From a virus: a stretch of DNA of 21,889 nucleotides. The stretch spans positions 15,149 to 37,037 of IMG/VR virus record IMGVR_UViG_3300030109_001368. One strand, given 5' to 3'. Under the pieces are notes generated by a model that saw nothing but the letters and a program-made list of their open reading frames with translations, had not been told where the DNA came from and did no database searches. Below, piece after piece: positions 7,476 through 14,545 of the stretch (position 1 is its first letter; each line of letters begins with the position of its first letter). The translations under genes and the position numbers were made by a program.

Positions 7476-8552
7476 CTATGAACAGGCACAATCACCTGTA
7501 CATATTTTCATTTGTATTAACTTATCCTTTGAGTATCTATTTAAAGCTTTCTCTTTCATATTTTCTATAATGTGTCCAGCTTTGTTAGGGTTCTCAGTAT
7601 ACCAACCCCAATCTCGACCGGGCTCGTTATAGATACTCTCGAATATAAAATGAATGTCAGGGTTGGAGTAACCAGCGTTGATTAACTCCATACCAATTAT
7701 TTTATTTTCCTCGTGGCTGCTATGTCCACGCTCTATATTACGCTCTATGAGCTCTATTATACACCCCCTTAAGGGCATAATATAATCATTCTTAGTAGAG
7801 CTTATGTGCTTAGTAGAGCTTATCTCTTTATTATGTATCTTATCTAAGAGGTAAGCTATGCTTAGAGATACATTATGCTTTATCTCTAGTTCATCACACA
7901 TATACTCAACAAAGTGACGATATGCTTTTTTACTTTTATTAGACTCGAACTCCTCAGTTCGTGGCTCAACAGCCATGCCATAGATTTCTTCTACAGACAT
8001 CTTCATAACTTCATTAACAGTTAGCTGTATACACCACACACCAGTAGGTTCATTAGTTATTTTAGATATGTATTTAGTATTAGGTATCCTACGTAAACAG
8101 GCTACGCTATTGTTTATACATGCTTGGTCTAATGTTTTAAGTTTGTATTTCTTTTTTAAGAATGTCAAGTAGTTTCTTAGCATGTCTCTTTTGATAGTAT
8201 CCGACAAGTCCACGTGGGAGTATAGGTCTATGTTCATTTGAAAGCCCTTCCCCCCTGTAAGATATATCCTTGGGATAATCCCGTTGGGTTTGCAGTACTG
8301 TCTTATAAATCTTCTTACGTCCATTAAACATTTTTTAATATCCTTTTCATCATCAAAATCAAACCATATAGTATTTATAATAGCTGAGTCATAGTTGGTT
8401 TTACCTTCTGTTCTATCTCGTGTGTCATCAAATACGAACACACTAGTGTAACAATTCTTCTTACCGTTAAACTCTTTTACTTTGTCTTCAAGTTGGTCGA
8501 CGTTATAACATCTTCCAATTCTTGCAGGGATTCCAAATTCTCTAAAATACAT
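7476..8552 (-). CDS. Archaeo-eukaryotic primase with PriL-like C-terminal domain
   Basis: 358 residues from the ATG at 8550-8552 (GGAG 11 bases upstream; an in-frame TTG at 8591 is less likely). It synthesises RNA/DNA primers. The PriS-type catalytic motifs are visible: WFDFD at 63-67 with metal-binding D65 and D67, TGGKGF at 99-104 (the sGGKG motif), and LRRIP near 153-157. After a linker (~195-260), a helical C-terminal domain starts 'PLRGCI' (C264), contains HSSHEENK, and ends C351-x3-C355-x-C357. One upstream and three C-terminal cysteines recall the Fe-S domain of the large archaeal subunit PriL, suggesting both subunits' essential parts in one chain. The start overlaps the upstream gene by 76 bases. 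An 18-base in-frame duplication lies in the linker. Confidence 0.82.
   Translation of the reverse strand: MYFREFGIPARIGRCYNVDQLEDKVKEFNGKKNCYTSVFVFDDTRDRTEGKTNYDSAIINTIWFDFDDEKDIKKCLMDVRRFIRQYCKPNGIIPRIYLTGGKGFQMNIDLYSHVDLSDTIKRDMLRNYLTFLKKKYKLKTLDQACINNSVACLRRIPNTKYISKITNEPTGVWCIQLTVNEVMKMSVEEIYGMAVEPRTEEFESNKSKKAYRHFVEYMCDELEIKHNVSLSIAYLLDKIHNKEISSTKHISSTKNDYIMPLRGCIIELIERNIERGHSSHEENKIIGMELINAGYSNPDIHFIFESIYNEPGRDWGWYTENPNKAGHIIENMKEKALNRYSKDKLIQMKICTGDCACS
7538..7550 (-). promoter_or_regulatory. Weak promoter-like AAAGC-TTTAAATA inside primase gene
   Basis: The - strand reads AAAGCTTTAAATA, differing from the P1/P2 motif at one base of the TATA box. It would give a start near 7515 and a ~50-base leader for the coiled-coil gene at 7465. 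It lies in coding sequence, so it may be chance. Confidence 0.3.
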
Positions 8553-8860
8553 TCTACTTTTTTCTCCAATATTTCTACTTTTTGTGTCCAATCTCTTGGG
8601 ATGGCCATGATATCCACACCATCACACTGAGACCCATGCATAGCTACTACTAAAGCCTTTCGGTCCATAGCTATCAATTCACCTATGGTTTCACATACTG
8701 TTAGGTGTTCAGAGGGATTAAACCCATTAATCTTAAATTGTTTAAATGTACTGGCTGCGTCATTCCATGTGACCTTCACAATAGGACCAACACTACCTAG
8801 AGTTTCACCACTCCTATCTGTATTATCCATAGGGGTTCTGTCTCCTTTCTTATAACTCAT
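8477..8860 (-). CDS. Small phage-type protein with C-terminal coiled coil, unknown
   Basis: 127 residues. Residues ~25-95 follow a layout common in single-domain virus proteins of unknown role: a 'V.V.W.DA' strand, a Cys-Glu-Thr-Ile-Gly turn, a hydrophobic 'ALVVAMH' strand, then 'MAIPRDW'. Residues ~92-120 are a Leu/Glu-rich helix (ILEKKVECILENLESLQELE) likely to form a coiled coil. The start shares ATGA with the HAD-like gene's stop (8857-8860). Its last 76 bases also encode the start of the primase in another frame. Function unknown. Confidence 0.65.
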   Translation of the reverse strand: MSYKKGDRTPMDNTDRSGETLGSVGPIVKVTWNDAASTFKQFKINGFNPSEHLTVCETIGELIAMDRKALVVAMHGSQCDGVDIMAIPRDWTQKVEILEKKVECILENLESLQELEDVITSTNLKTK

Positions 8861-9222
8861 TTTTTAGATTCCTCTGTAATATATTTTTTCCAGTCTTCAA
8901 ACATACCAGCAATCATAGATAAATCGTTATCATGTTTGTAATACTTTGCGTTAGGTGGTGTTTCATTAACCATTACTGCGTTGTGTGGTCTTTCGAACAA
9001 TACCCTATCGTGTGGTATCTGATTGTCTGCTAACCATTCTTTGGTTGCCATTACCCAATCTAATGAGTTAGGGCGTTTACACCAAATGGTTATCGTGTGG
9101 TCTTGTTTCTTTAACCACATCATAAAGTCTCTAACGTTGGTTAAAGGTCTGGCTCTTTCTACTTCAGTGTAGTCGTTACAGGGGGTACAAATTATACCAT
9201 CCATTCCAAATACTAAATTCAT
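8857..9222 (-). CDS. HAD-like protein lacking catalytic residues
   Basis: 121 residues with the order of a small HAD phosphatase like those in polysaccharide loci: 'LVFGMDGIICT' at 3-13 (motif I), a 'RPL...' segment, 'HTITIWCKRP' at 42-51 (motif II), 'TKEWLADNQIPHDRV' and 'FERPHNAVMVNE' ending at 87 (motifs III/IV). The family nucleophile is the first Asp of DxDG; here it is Gly6, with only D8 kept. The motif II Ser/Thr appears as Trp47, and the usual DD is N86-E87. It is therefore probably not a phosphatase. Both ends overlap neighbours by ATGA; the upstream partner is the glycosyltransferase. A binding or regulatory role is inferred. Confidence 0.7.
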   Translation of the reverse strand: MNLVFGMDGIICTPCNDYTEVERARPLTNVRDFMMWLKKQDHTITIWCKRPNSLDWVMATKEWLADNQIPHDRVLFERPHNAVMVNETPPNAKYYKHDNDLSMIAGMFEDWKKYITEESKK

Positions 9223-10703
9223 TTCTTTATTTCCTTGTTTATTTTGTCAGCCCAATCTATCCATTTCTTTCCTATTACATCCCAACTATAACGTTCAACA
9301 GCGTGTTTACGGGCTGCTTTTCCAGCTGCTAACCTTTTGTCAGGGTTCTTGTAGTAATAATCTAATGCTTCAGCAATAGCTACTTCAGAAGCAATTGCTC
9401 TTTGTGGTGCTGCACGAGCAGGTGTATCCCACCACATATCTTTATAAGGTATTAATATACCTCTGTCATGTATGTCTGATTCTTCTAAGTGGTCTCTACC
9501 ATTAGGTCCTACTTCATTATGGTGTCCACCCAATGGATACATAGGTACCTCCTCATTCTCTGCGTCATCACAAGCTATAAGTTCATAACCTGTAGTGTAG
9601 TTAGTTAAACATATTGGTACACCACAAGACATTGCTTCTAAACTTGGTATACCAAAGCCTTCACCAGCTGTAGGTAACACAAACACATCCATACAATTAT
9701 ATAAATTAGCCATACCTTCTTCTGATAAAGCTTCACCAGCATCTAGTGTTCCCATCAGTGGTGGCATGAGGTACTCTGCAACACCATATCTTGCTGCAAA
9801 ATCAGGGAACTTCCATCCCATAGCATCATTCCAATCCATATGTAATAATAATTTACAATCATCTGGTGTTAACTTATTAGCATGTACGAACTGAGAAAAA
9901 CCTTTTATTAAGCGTGGTAGATTTTTACGGTGTTGGTTTCTCGCAACACAACCTACTATGAACGCATCTGGTTTATCTTCTTTACCATACTTAGGATTGA
10001 GTAATGGTTTAAATAGTGTAGTGTCTACACCATGTGGTATATATGTGGTATCAAAGTCAAAGTCTTTCTTTAAACCTATTTGACCATAACGAGACATAGC
10101 TACACCGTAATCTACATTTGCTAATTGACCAGCCCATTCAGGTAATGATGGTTCTCCATCGTAAGGTATAATACAACCTAGTTTCCATGGTGGTCCTTTT
10201 AATACATCTTTAAATGCATTGTTAATCATCTTCTGTCTATCTTTAACACTAAATACATTACCCTTTTCGTCTTGTATTGGGAAGTTTATATGTGACGGAT
10301 GTTTAGCATCAGTCATGTGTTTAAACATTTGAAAATCTAAATGTGCTAAAATTAAATCTGGTTTAAATTTCTGACACCATGGACCAAAAGATTTCTCTCC
10401 AAATTTTTCTTGGCCCGGATATAACATAGGAAGTAGTTCCATACTAGCTTCTTTCTCAGTTTGTCCTAATGGCCAAGGTGTATGCCACATTGCGTGTTGT
10501 TGATTCTGACACCCACCATATCCTATGTGGTGTCCTTGTTTACTAAGCAACGCAGCTATGTTCTTAGTGTTTGTACCAAAACCTGTTGGAGCCCAAGGGC
10601 TATCTGATACTGGCATAATTCTAAGTTTACCTTTCTTAGCTGGTACAAAATTATCTACCTGCGACATTCTGCCGACTGTGTCTTGTGTATTCTGTTGGAA
10701 CAT
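9219..10703 (-). CDS. GT-B glycosyltransferase (GT4-like)
   Basis: 494 residues, two Rossmann-like halves. The N-terminal half begins 'LRIMPVSDSPWAPTGFGTNT' (~27-46), the acceptor-side glycine loop. Later come IPHGVD at 222-227, 'GCVARNQHRKNL' at 251-262 (start of the donor half, with R258/K260) and the family's E-x7-E at E348...E356 in EGFGIPSLE, which binds the sugar nucleotide. This is the GT4 pattern. It would move a sugar from a nucleotide donor onto an unknown acceptor in the cytoplasm; no signal or membrane segment is seen. GAGGT lies 6-7 bases before the ATG. The acceptor could be DNA, a virion protein or host glycan. Operon partner: the degenerate HAD-like protein. Confidence 0.87.
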   Translation of the reverse strand: MFQQNTQDTVGRMSQVDNFVPAKKGKLRIMPVSDSPWAPTGFGTNTKNIAALLSKQGHHIGYGGCQNQQHAMWHTPWPLGQTEKEASMELLPMLYPGQEKFGEKSFGPWCQKFKPDLILAHLDFQMFKHMTDAKHPSHINFPIQDEKGNVFSVKDRQKMINNAFKDVLKGPPWKLGCIIPYDGEPSLPEWAGQLANVDYGVAMSRYGQIGLKKDFDFDTTYIPHGVDTTLFKPLLNPKYGKEDKPDAFIVGCVARNQHRKNLPRLIKGFSQFVHANKLTPDDCKLLLHMDWNDAMGWKFPDFAARYGVAEYLMPPLMGTLDAGEALSEEGMANLYNCMDVFVLPTAGEGFGIPSLEAMSCGVPICLTNYTTGYELIACDDAENEEVPMYPLGGHHNEVGPNGRDHLEESDIHDRGILIPYKDMWWDTPARAAPQRAIASEVAIAEALDYYYKNPDKRLAAGKAARKHAVERYSWDVIGKKWIDWADKINKEIKK

Positions 10704-10711
10704 TACTACCT

Positions 10712-10906
10712 CTATTGTTTTATAGCTATTATATCTTTCTTGTTAACAATAACGGTTCCCTTATCTCCTGTAAGGTATACAAAATTTTCATCATCATTCG
10801 TTATCATTCCTCTTCCTACTTTCGTTCTTTCTTCTTCTCGCCAAACCACTTTGACTTCTGCGTCCGACAAAAATGCCGACAACGGTTTACTTTCTTTTTC
10901 ATCCAT
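10712..10906 (-). CDS. 64-aa small beta-barrel-like protein
   Basis: 64 residues from ATG 10904-10906; a longer in-frame start at 10939 is rejected because it would lie in the leader after P3, while GGAAGTGAT (8 of 9 bases of an extended Shine-Dalgarno) lies 3 bases before 10906. The first ~16 residues are polar; then 'VKVVWREEER', 'GRGMITNDDENFVYLT' and 'GTVIVNKKDIIAIKQ' form four to five short strands like an Sm/SH3-type small barrel. First gene of the P3 operon. An RNA- or DNA-binding role is possible but unproven. Confidence 0.6.
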   Translation of the reverse strand: MDEKESKPLSAFLSDAEVKVVWREEERTKVGRGMITNDDENFVYLTGDKGTVIVNKKDIIAIKQ

Positions 10907-10916
10907 TATATCACTT

Positions 10917-10947
10917 CCCCCGAAGGGTAGGAGCAGCAAACGTGCTG
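10917..10947 (-). promoter_or_regulatory. P3 leader with two small hairpins
   Basis: In the predicted leader, CAGCA/TGCTG (10934-10938 with 10943-10947) can form a 5-bp stem with a 4-base loop, and CCC-TTCG-GGG (10918-10927) forms a 3-bp stem capped by the very stable C(UUCG)G tetraloop. The second stem shares its G's with the Shine-Dalgarno of the 64-aa gene, so folding could limit ribosome access. Confidence 0.4.
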
Positions 10948-10973
10948 TCCTTATTATATTTCATCTTCATTAG

Positions 10974-10988
10974 TATATAAAGTTATCC
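10974..10988 (-). promoter_or_regulatory. Promoter P3 (archaeal BRE/TATA)
   Basis: The - strand reads GGATAACTTTATATA: a BRE-like stretch followed by TTTATATA (10981-10974), placed exactly between the stop of the HNH gene (10989) and the next gene. Predicted transcription start near 10951, leader ~45 bases. Confidence 0.7.
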
Positions 10989-11432
10989 CTAGAGTTTCTC
11001 CATATTCTTACCTACTTGCTGTACTTGTTTAGCAGTAGCATTGCTCATAATTCTATTAGCTAAATGAGAAACTATGACTACATTACCCATAGTGTACCCT
11101 TTATCTGGTATCTTTTTATGTAGTGTTGGTGACTCGTCAACTGGTCGACCTGTACCTGTAACGAATGTTTTACCCAACAGAGGGTCTCGGTTGTCCTTAG
11201 GCCATATACTTTCTACATATTCTGGTGTTATGTCTACTTCATATCCTTTTTGTTTTTTCAAACTGATATTGTTAGATGCCCATCTTCTTCTTGTTTGGTA
11301 TCTTTTTCTATCGTTCTTTCGTGTACATTCTTTACACCAACACGATTTACCATCTAGGCCTCTTAATAACCACCTCTTTTCCCAAAACTTAAAAGATGGG
11401 GGGAAGTCTTTGTTACACTTAGTACACTTCAT
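10989..11432 (-). CDS. HNH/His-Me finger endonuclease with zinc ribbon
   Basis: 147 residues from ATG 11430-11432, which overlaps the PolB stop as ATGA and has GGAG 5 bases upstream (a GTG two codons earlier is less likely). N-terminus: zinc ribbon C3-x2-C6 and C33-x2-C36 (also C31). A basic linker follows (RKRYQTRRRW). The C-terminal half ends with 'SPTLHKKIPDKGYTMGNVVIVS' and 'ANRIMSNAT', the layout of phage His-Me finger nucleases ('D.i.P.kGY..gNv..iS..aN.iK..AT'), where the His of TLH is the catalytic candidate. It cleaves DNA; roles in recombination, packaging or as a homing nuclease are all possible. Last gene of the P2 operon. Confidence 0.72.
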   Translation of the reverse strand: MKCTKCNKDFPPSFKFWEKRWLLRGLDGKSCWCKECTRKNDRKRYQTRRRWASNNISLKKQKGYEVDITPEYVESIWPKDNRDPLLGKTFVTGTGRPVDESPTLHKKIPDKGYTMGNVVIVSHLANRIMSNATAKQVQQVGKNMEKL

Positions 11433-13660
11433 ACCCACTCCGCTAGAGTTTGTTGACTCTTATCTAGTAATGTTATAGGTGGTTTTTTCTTTACATAATC
11501 TTTGAGACCAAACTTAATTAGTAGATTAGATATAGTATCCCAATAATATGTGATGTCTATTTCTTCTACTGATTTGATTTGTTCTTTTAACCTGTAACCT
11601 TCTTTAGTCTTAGCATAGAAGTAAGTAGTTCCTTCTGATGGTTCTAGACCTATTTGCTTTCCGAGATTCATTAGTGTTACTGTTAAGTCTGTGTCTGACT
11701 TATACTCATCATAGCCTCTATTCATAGAACGACGCATTATAAAATCTTCTAAAACATACTCGTCCAGCTCGTATAATTTATCTACAAATGAATTTGTAAC
11801 GGTGTTATTTAATCGGGCATCTGATAACCTATCTAACACCTTGTTATAGAATATAGAGCGGCTCTTTGATTTGAATGTGCTTCCATGTTTCGTAACACTA
11901 CCATCCAAGTTACGCAATATATAATTACCTACTTGAATCCATACACCTTCTTTGAACACATCTTTATCCATAGCAATGTGTTCTGCTTCAGCAAAAGGTA
12001 GATGATACTTTAGTAGCTTTCTTAAACGATTAGTTAACCAATCGTGGTCCACATCAACATTAGTATTAATCCCATCTGTATGTACATATACCACAGAATC
12101 TGGCCCATATCTCGCACGGATGATATCGACACCCGCCAAGAGTAACCAACGGGCAACTGCAGTAATAGTAAGACCGACGCCCATATCGCCGTAAGAAATA
12201 TAAGGATTAGCATTGGCACCATAGAATGTATTCACCATTATTTTAAGAGCATTAGACTTGCTCTTATCCTCTTTACTTGTGCCAAGTTTATAAGGCTTTC
12301 GCATCTCTTTGAATTCATTACACATGGTATATAAACAGCTCTTCTTATCTATATCTATATTAAGCATCAAACGCTTACCAACTTTGTTATCTGGCACATA
12401 AAGCACACCATCCTTATATTCTATGTCAGGTGTATAGTCATCATACCCTATGATTCTTGTGGTGTCAGGACCTAAGTTGAGAGCCATCGCTATAGAGGGA
12501 TAATACGAACTGAAATCTACCTTGTAGTTCTCAGCTTCAAAGCCCTGTCTATACAATTCTATATGTGCAGCCTGATAATTACCTTTATCAAATCTAAAGA
12601 TATCAGGATGACGCTCTTTGTTTCTATCAAGCGCCACTATGCCCTGCTCGAATAAGCTCCTCCCCTGCAATATTTTCGTAATATAGCTACTGGGGGCGTT
12701 AACATAGGTGGCCAGTGGTACACATAGAACCTCTGCTACGTATTGAATTTGTGGGAAGTAGTGGTTATACATAAACATTGTACAGTCAACATCTGATAGG
12801 ACATAATCGTGGATTTCCTCAAGAGAGTAATCCATCAGTGTTTTGGTTGCGAAGTCGAGCTCAATAGGATTGAGACCGAATGCCTCCGATACTTGTTTAA
12901 GACCACGTGGTAAACCCGATAGGGAATAGTCGAGCCTTGCCCAGCGTAGCAGGTCTAATATAATGCGACCACCAGCGTTCATCTTTAGTTCTCTGTTGTC
13001 TTTAGGTGGTTCAAACCCCCAGTCAGACCCATCTCGGTTGAGATGTTTTTTATATTGGGTTTCGTTTATATGATTGTACCTAACTCTGTGTAGTATTTGC
13101 GGAATATCATACCCCACCAAATTCCACCCCGTAATAATATCAGGGTCATAGTCTTGTACATAATTAGCGAAGTCCCATAACAATTGCTTATCATCTTCTT
13201 TCTCGTTGTCCCATAGGAACACTTTGCGTTCTCCGGTGGAAGTTACAATGCCGATAGCAACAATGGGGTACTTTTCTCCAAAAGGAAAAGTCCCATCGGG
13301 GGAGTGTGTTTCTATATCAAACACAAGGCATTTTACATCTTTGTCGTTAGGGTAATCTGCAAAGAACGTTGGATGTTCTATGCATAACCTTTCGAGTAAT
13401 GCTTCCCTTCCACCATCGAAGAGTGCGTGACGAGGGACGTGGTCCCTCCCCGGTATATAGGTGTGTTTCTTTAAGTTGACAGTCTTATCTGAAGCTATCA
13501 ACTTCTTTGTCTCCCCATGTTCGTCCTCAGTATAGAAGCATGGCTTGTAAGGAGAAGGCACAGCTTCGGCTTCTCCGTTTCTATACATCTTGACCATCAA
13601 AGATTTATCTTTTAAGTTTATGGTTCGTTTGTTAATACTGGCTATGAGTGGTACTTTCAT
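11429..13660 (-). CDS. polB: Family B DNA polymerase with 3'-5' exonuclease
   Basis: 743 residues, the viral replicase. Exonuclease motifs: FDIE (D115, E117), NLVGYD (N180-D185) and YVLSD (Y286, D290). Polymerase motifs: A at D382 (DFSSYYPSI), B at 473-481 (KIMVNTFYG), C at 525-530 reading YVHTDG. Motif C is usually YxDTD; here the first Asp is His527 while the catalytic metal ligand D529 stays. A K-x-G segment near 591-600 (KHGSTFKSKS) and a thumb domain complete the chain. It is a little shorter than cellular archaeal PolB. The start shares ATGA with the upstream 88-aa gene; GGAAGAAGA before it acts as ribosome site. Overlaps the HNH gene by ATGA. Confidence 0.95.
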   Translation of the reverse strand: MKVPLIASINKRTINLKDKSLMVKMYRNGEAEAVPSPYKPCFYTEDEHGETKKLIASDKTVNLKKHTYIPGRDHVPRHALFDGGREALLERLCIEHPTFFADYPNDKDVKCLVFDIETHSPDGTFPFGEKYPIVAIGIVTSTGERKVFLWDNEKEDDKQLLWDFANYVQDYDPDIITGWNLVGYDIPQILHRVRYNHINETQYKKHLNRDGSDWGFEPPKDNRELKMNAGGRIILDLLRWARLDYSLSGLPRGLKQVSEAFGLNPIELDFATKTLMDYSLEEIHDYVLSDVDCTMFMYNHYFPQIQYVAEVLCVPLATYVNAPSSYITKILQGRSLFEQGIVALDRNKERHPDIFRFDKGNYQAAHIELYRQGFEAENYKVDFSSYYPSIAMALNLGPDTTRIIGYDDYTPDIEYKDGVLYVPDNKVGKRLMLNIDIDKKSCLYTMCNEFKEMRKPYKLGTSKEDKSKSNALKIMVNTFYGANANPYISYGDMGVGLTITAVARWLLLAGVDIIRARYGPDSVVYVHTDGINTNVDVDHDWLTNRLRKLLKYHLPFAEAEHIAMDKDVFKEGVWIQVGNYILRNLDGSVTKHGSTFKSKSRSIFYNKVLDRLSDARLNNTVTNSFVDKLYELDEYVLEDFIMRRSMNRGYDEYKSDTDLTVTLMNLGKQIGLEPSEGTTYFYAKTKEGYRLKEQIKSVEEIDITYYWDTISNLLIKFGLKDYVKKKPPITLLDKSQQTLAEWV

Positions 13661-13923
13661 TCTTCTTCTTCCTTTTCAGCATCCCAAAATCTTATCAGTT
13701 GAGTAGCTTCTTGGATAGCTCTAGCCCACCCTCTGTGGACCTTTGCTACTTTCTCCATATCACTACTCTCATCAGAGGTTTTAATCTCAGGTTCAAATTG
13801 TCCTGCCATATCCCAGTGGTAGTTGGCAGCTGCGGTTAGAATCTGAACCCACTGCTCTTTCTCATCATTAGTGTTAACAGTTAATGTGGGTGTAGACGAT
13901 GCGGCAGTTTGTATTATGGTCAT
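13657..13923 (-). CDS. 88-aa helical protein, unknown
   Basis: 88 residues; the first ~18 are Thr/Ser-rich and polar, the rest looks helical with conserved-looking Trp residues ('EQWVQILTAAANYHWDMAG', 'VHRGWARAIQEA') and an acidic end (EKEEEE). ATGA overlaps on both sides tie it to MazG upstream and PolB downstream, so it probably belongs to the replication set, but I recognise no family. Confidence 0.65.
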   Translation of the reverse strand: MTIIQTAASSTPTLTVNTNDEKEQWVQILTAAANYHWDMAGQFEPEIKTSDESSDMEKVAKVHRGWARAIQEATQLIRFWDAEKEEEE

Positions 13924-14240
13924 TGTCCTTCTCTGTATGCCTCTGCTTCTTCAGGTGTCATTCTATTGAATAGTTTATCCATGTTGTTGACCATCAGTTC
14001 TGATATCTTGATGTCGTATACGTCACACAACCTTTGTAGATACCATAGTACATCACCTAGTTCATCTATGATTAGTTCTGTGTTGTCTACTCTATCTCTG
14101 ATTTCTTTTTTGTATGCTCCGCCTACTTCACCAGCTTCATTCATCAAACCTATCATTAGGTATTCTTTCTCTCTTCTTTTTGGATACTTAGCTGTCCTTC
14201 TTGTGAAGTCTAAGTATGTTGCTTCTGTTCCTTTTACCAT
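13920..14240 (-). CDS. MazG-like nucleotide pyrophosphohydrolase
   Basis: 106 residues, all helical, with the MazG metal-binding signature: 'NEAGEVGG' (E35, E38) then 'DELGDVLWYL' (E60, D63). These enzymes split NTPs or dNTPs to monophosphate and pyrophosphate and in viruses may clean the nucleotide pool or lower alarmone levels. ATGA overlap with the next gene and 7-base overlap with aIF1A upstream place it firmly in the PolB operon. The start is fixed by these overlaps. Confidence 0.88.
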   Translation of the reverse strand: MVKGTEATYLDFTRRTAKYPKRREKEYLMIGLMNEAGEVGGAYKKEIRDRVDNTELIIDELGDVLWYLQRLCDVYDIKISELMVNNMDKLFNRMTPEEAEAYREGQ

Positions 14241-14545
14241 ATATTTAACTCCTCAGGGATTTTATGGAGGACCCTGTTCCTCTCAGTAGGAAGATATCTA
14301 TAGACTAAGTCAGCTTTCTGGTCACTCTGTATGACCCATGGCTTGACTATGATTAAGTCATTCTCTCTACACCACATTCTCTTTTTCAGTTTACCACCGA
14401 TTCTAATCATGCGGGTTTTATTATCTGCGCACAAGGCTCTCATCCTAGAACCACCTGACATCTCAACTACAACAGCGAATTGTTCGTCACCCTTAGGTAA
14501 CTTAATTCTCTTCGTAAAACTTTCTGACGGCGTCTTCTTCTTCAT
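14234..14545 (-). CDS. Archaeal translation initiation factor 1A homologue (aIF1A)
   Basis: 103 residues. The core follows archaeal aIF1A almost motif by motif: 'KLPKGDEQFAVVVEMSGGSRMRALCADNKTR' (~15-45), 'IGGKLKKRMW' (49-58), 'ENDLIIVKPWVIQSDQKADLVYRY' (61-84), i.e. the S1/OB fold with the 'G.srM..C.DgktR...I.GK.kkr.Wv..gD.vlvkPW' pattern. Cellular aIF1A binds the A site of the small ribosomal subunit and helps initiator tRNA and mRNA binding. The N-terminal tail is basic as usual; the C-terminus (LPTERNRVLHKIPEELNIW) is short. GGAG lies 9 bases before ATG 14543-14545, within the end of the AAA+ gene (44-base overlap). A viral copy could reshape host translation; it could also have been turned into another RNA-binding role. 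Confidence 0.9.
   Translation of the reverse strand: MKKKTPSESFTKRIKLPKGDEQFAVVVEMSGGSRMRALCADNKTRMIRIGGKLKKRMWCRENDLIIVKPWVIQSDQKADLVYRYLPTERNRVLHKIPEELNIW

Noticed and set aside
8137-8331. 64-codon - strand frame within the primase
   Set aside because: Alternative frame of the primase catalytic region, where the primase frame holds all motifs.
8553-8591. TTG start extending the primase by 13 residues
   Set aside because: ATG at 8552 has GGAG upstream and begins at the conserved-looking part; the TTG has no ribosome site and lengthens an already long overlap.
13909-14289. 126-codon + strand frame opposite MazG
   Set aside because: Antisense shadow; MazG motifs lie on the - strand.
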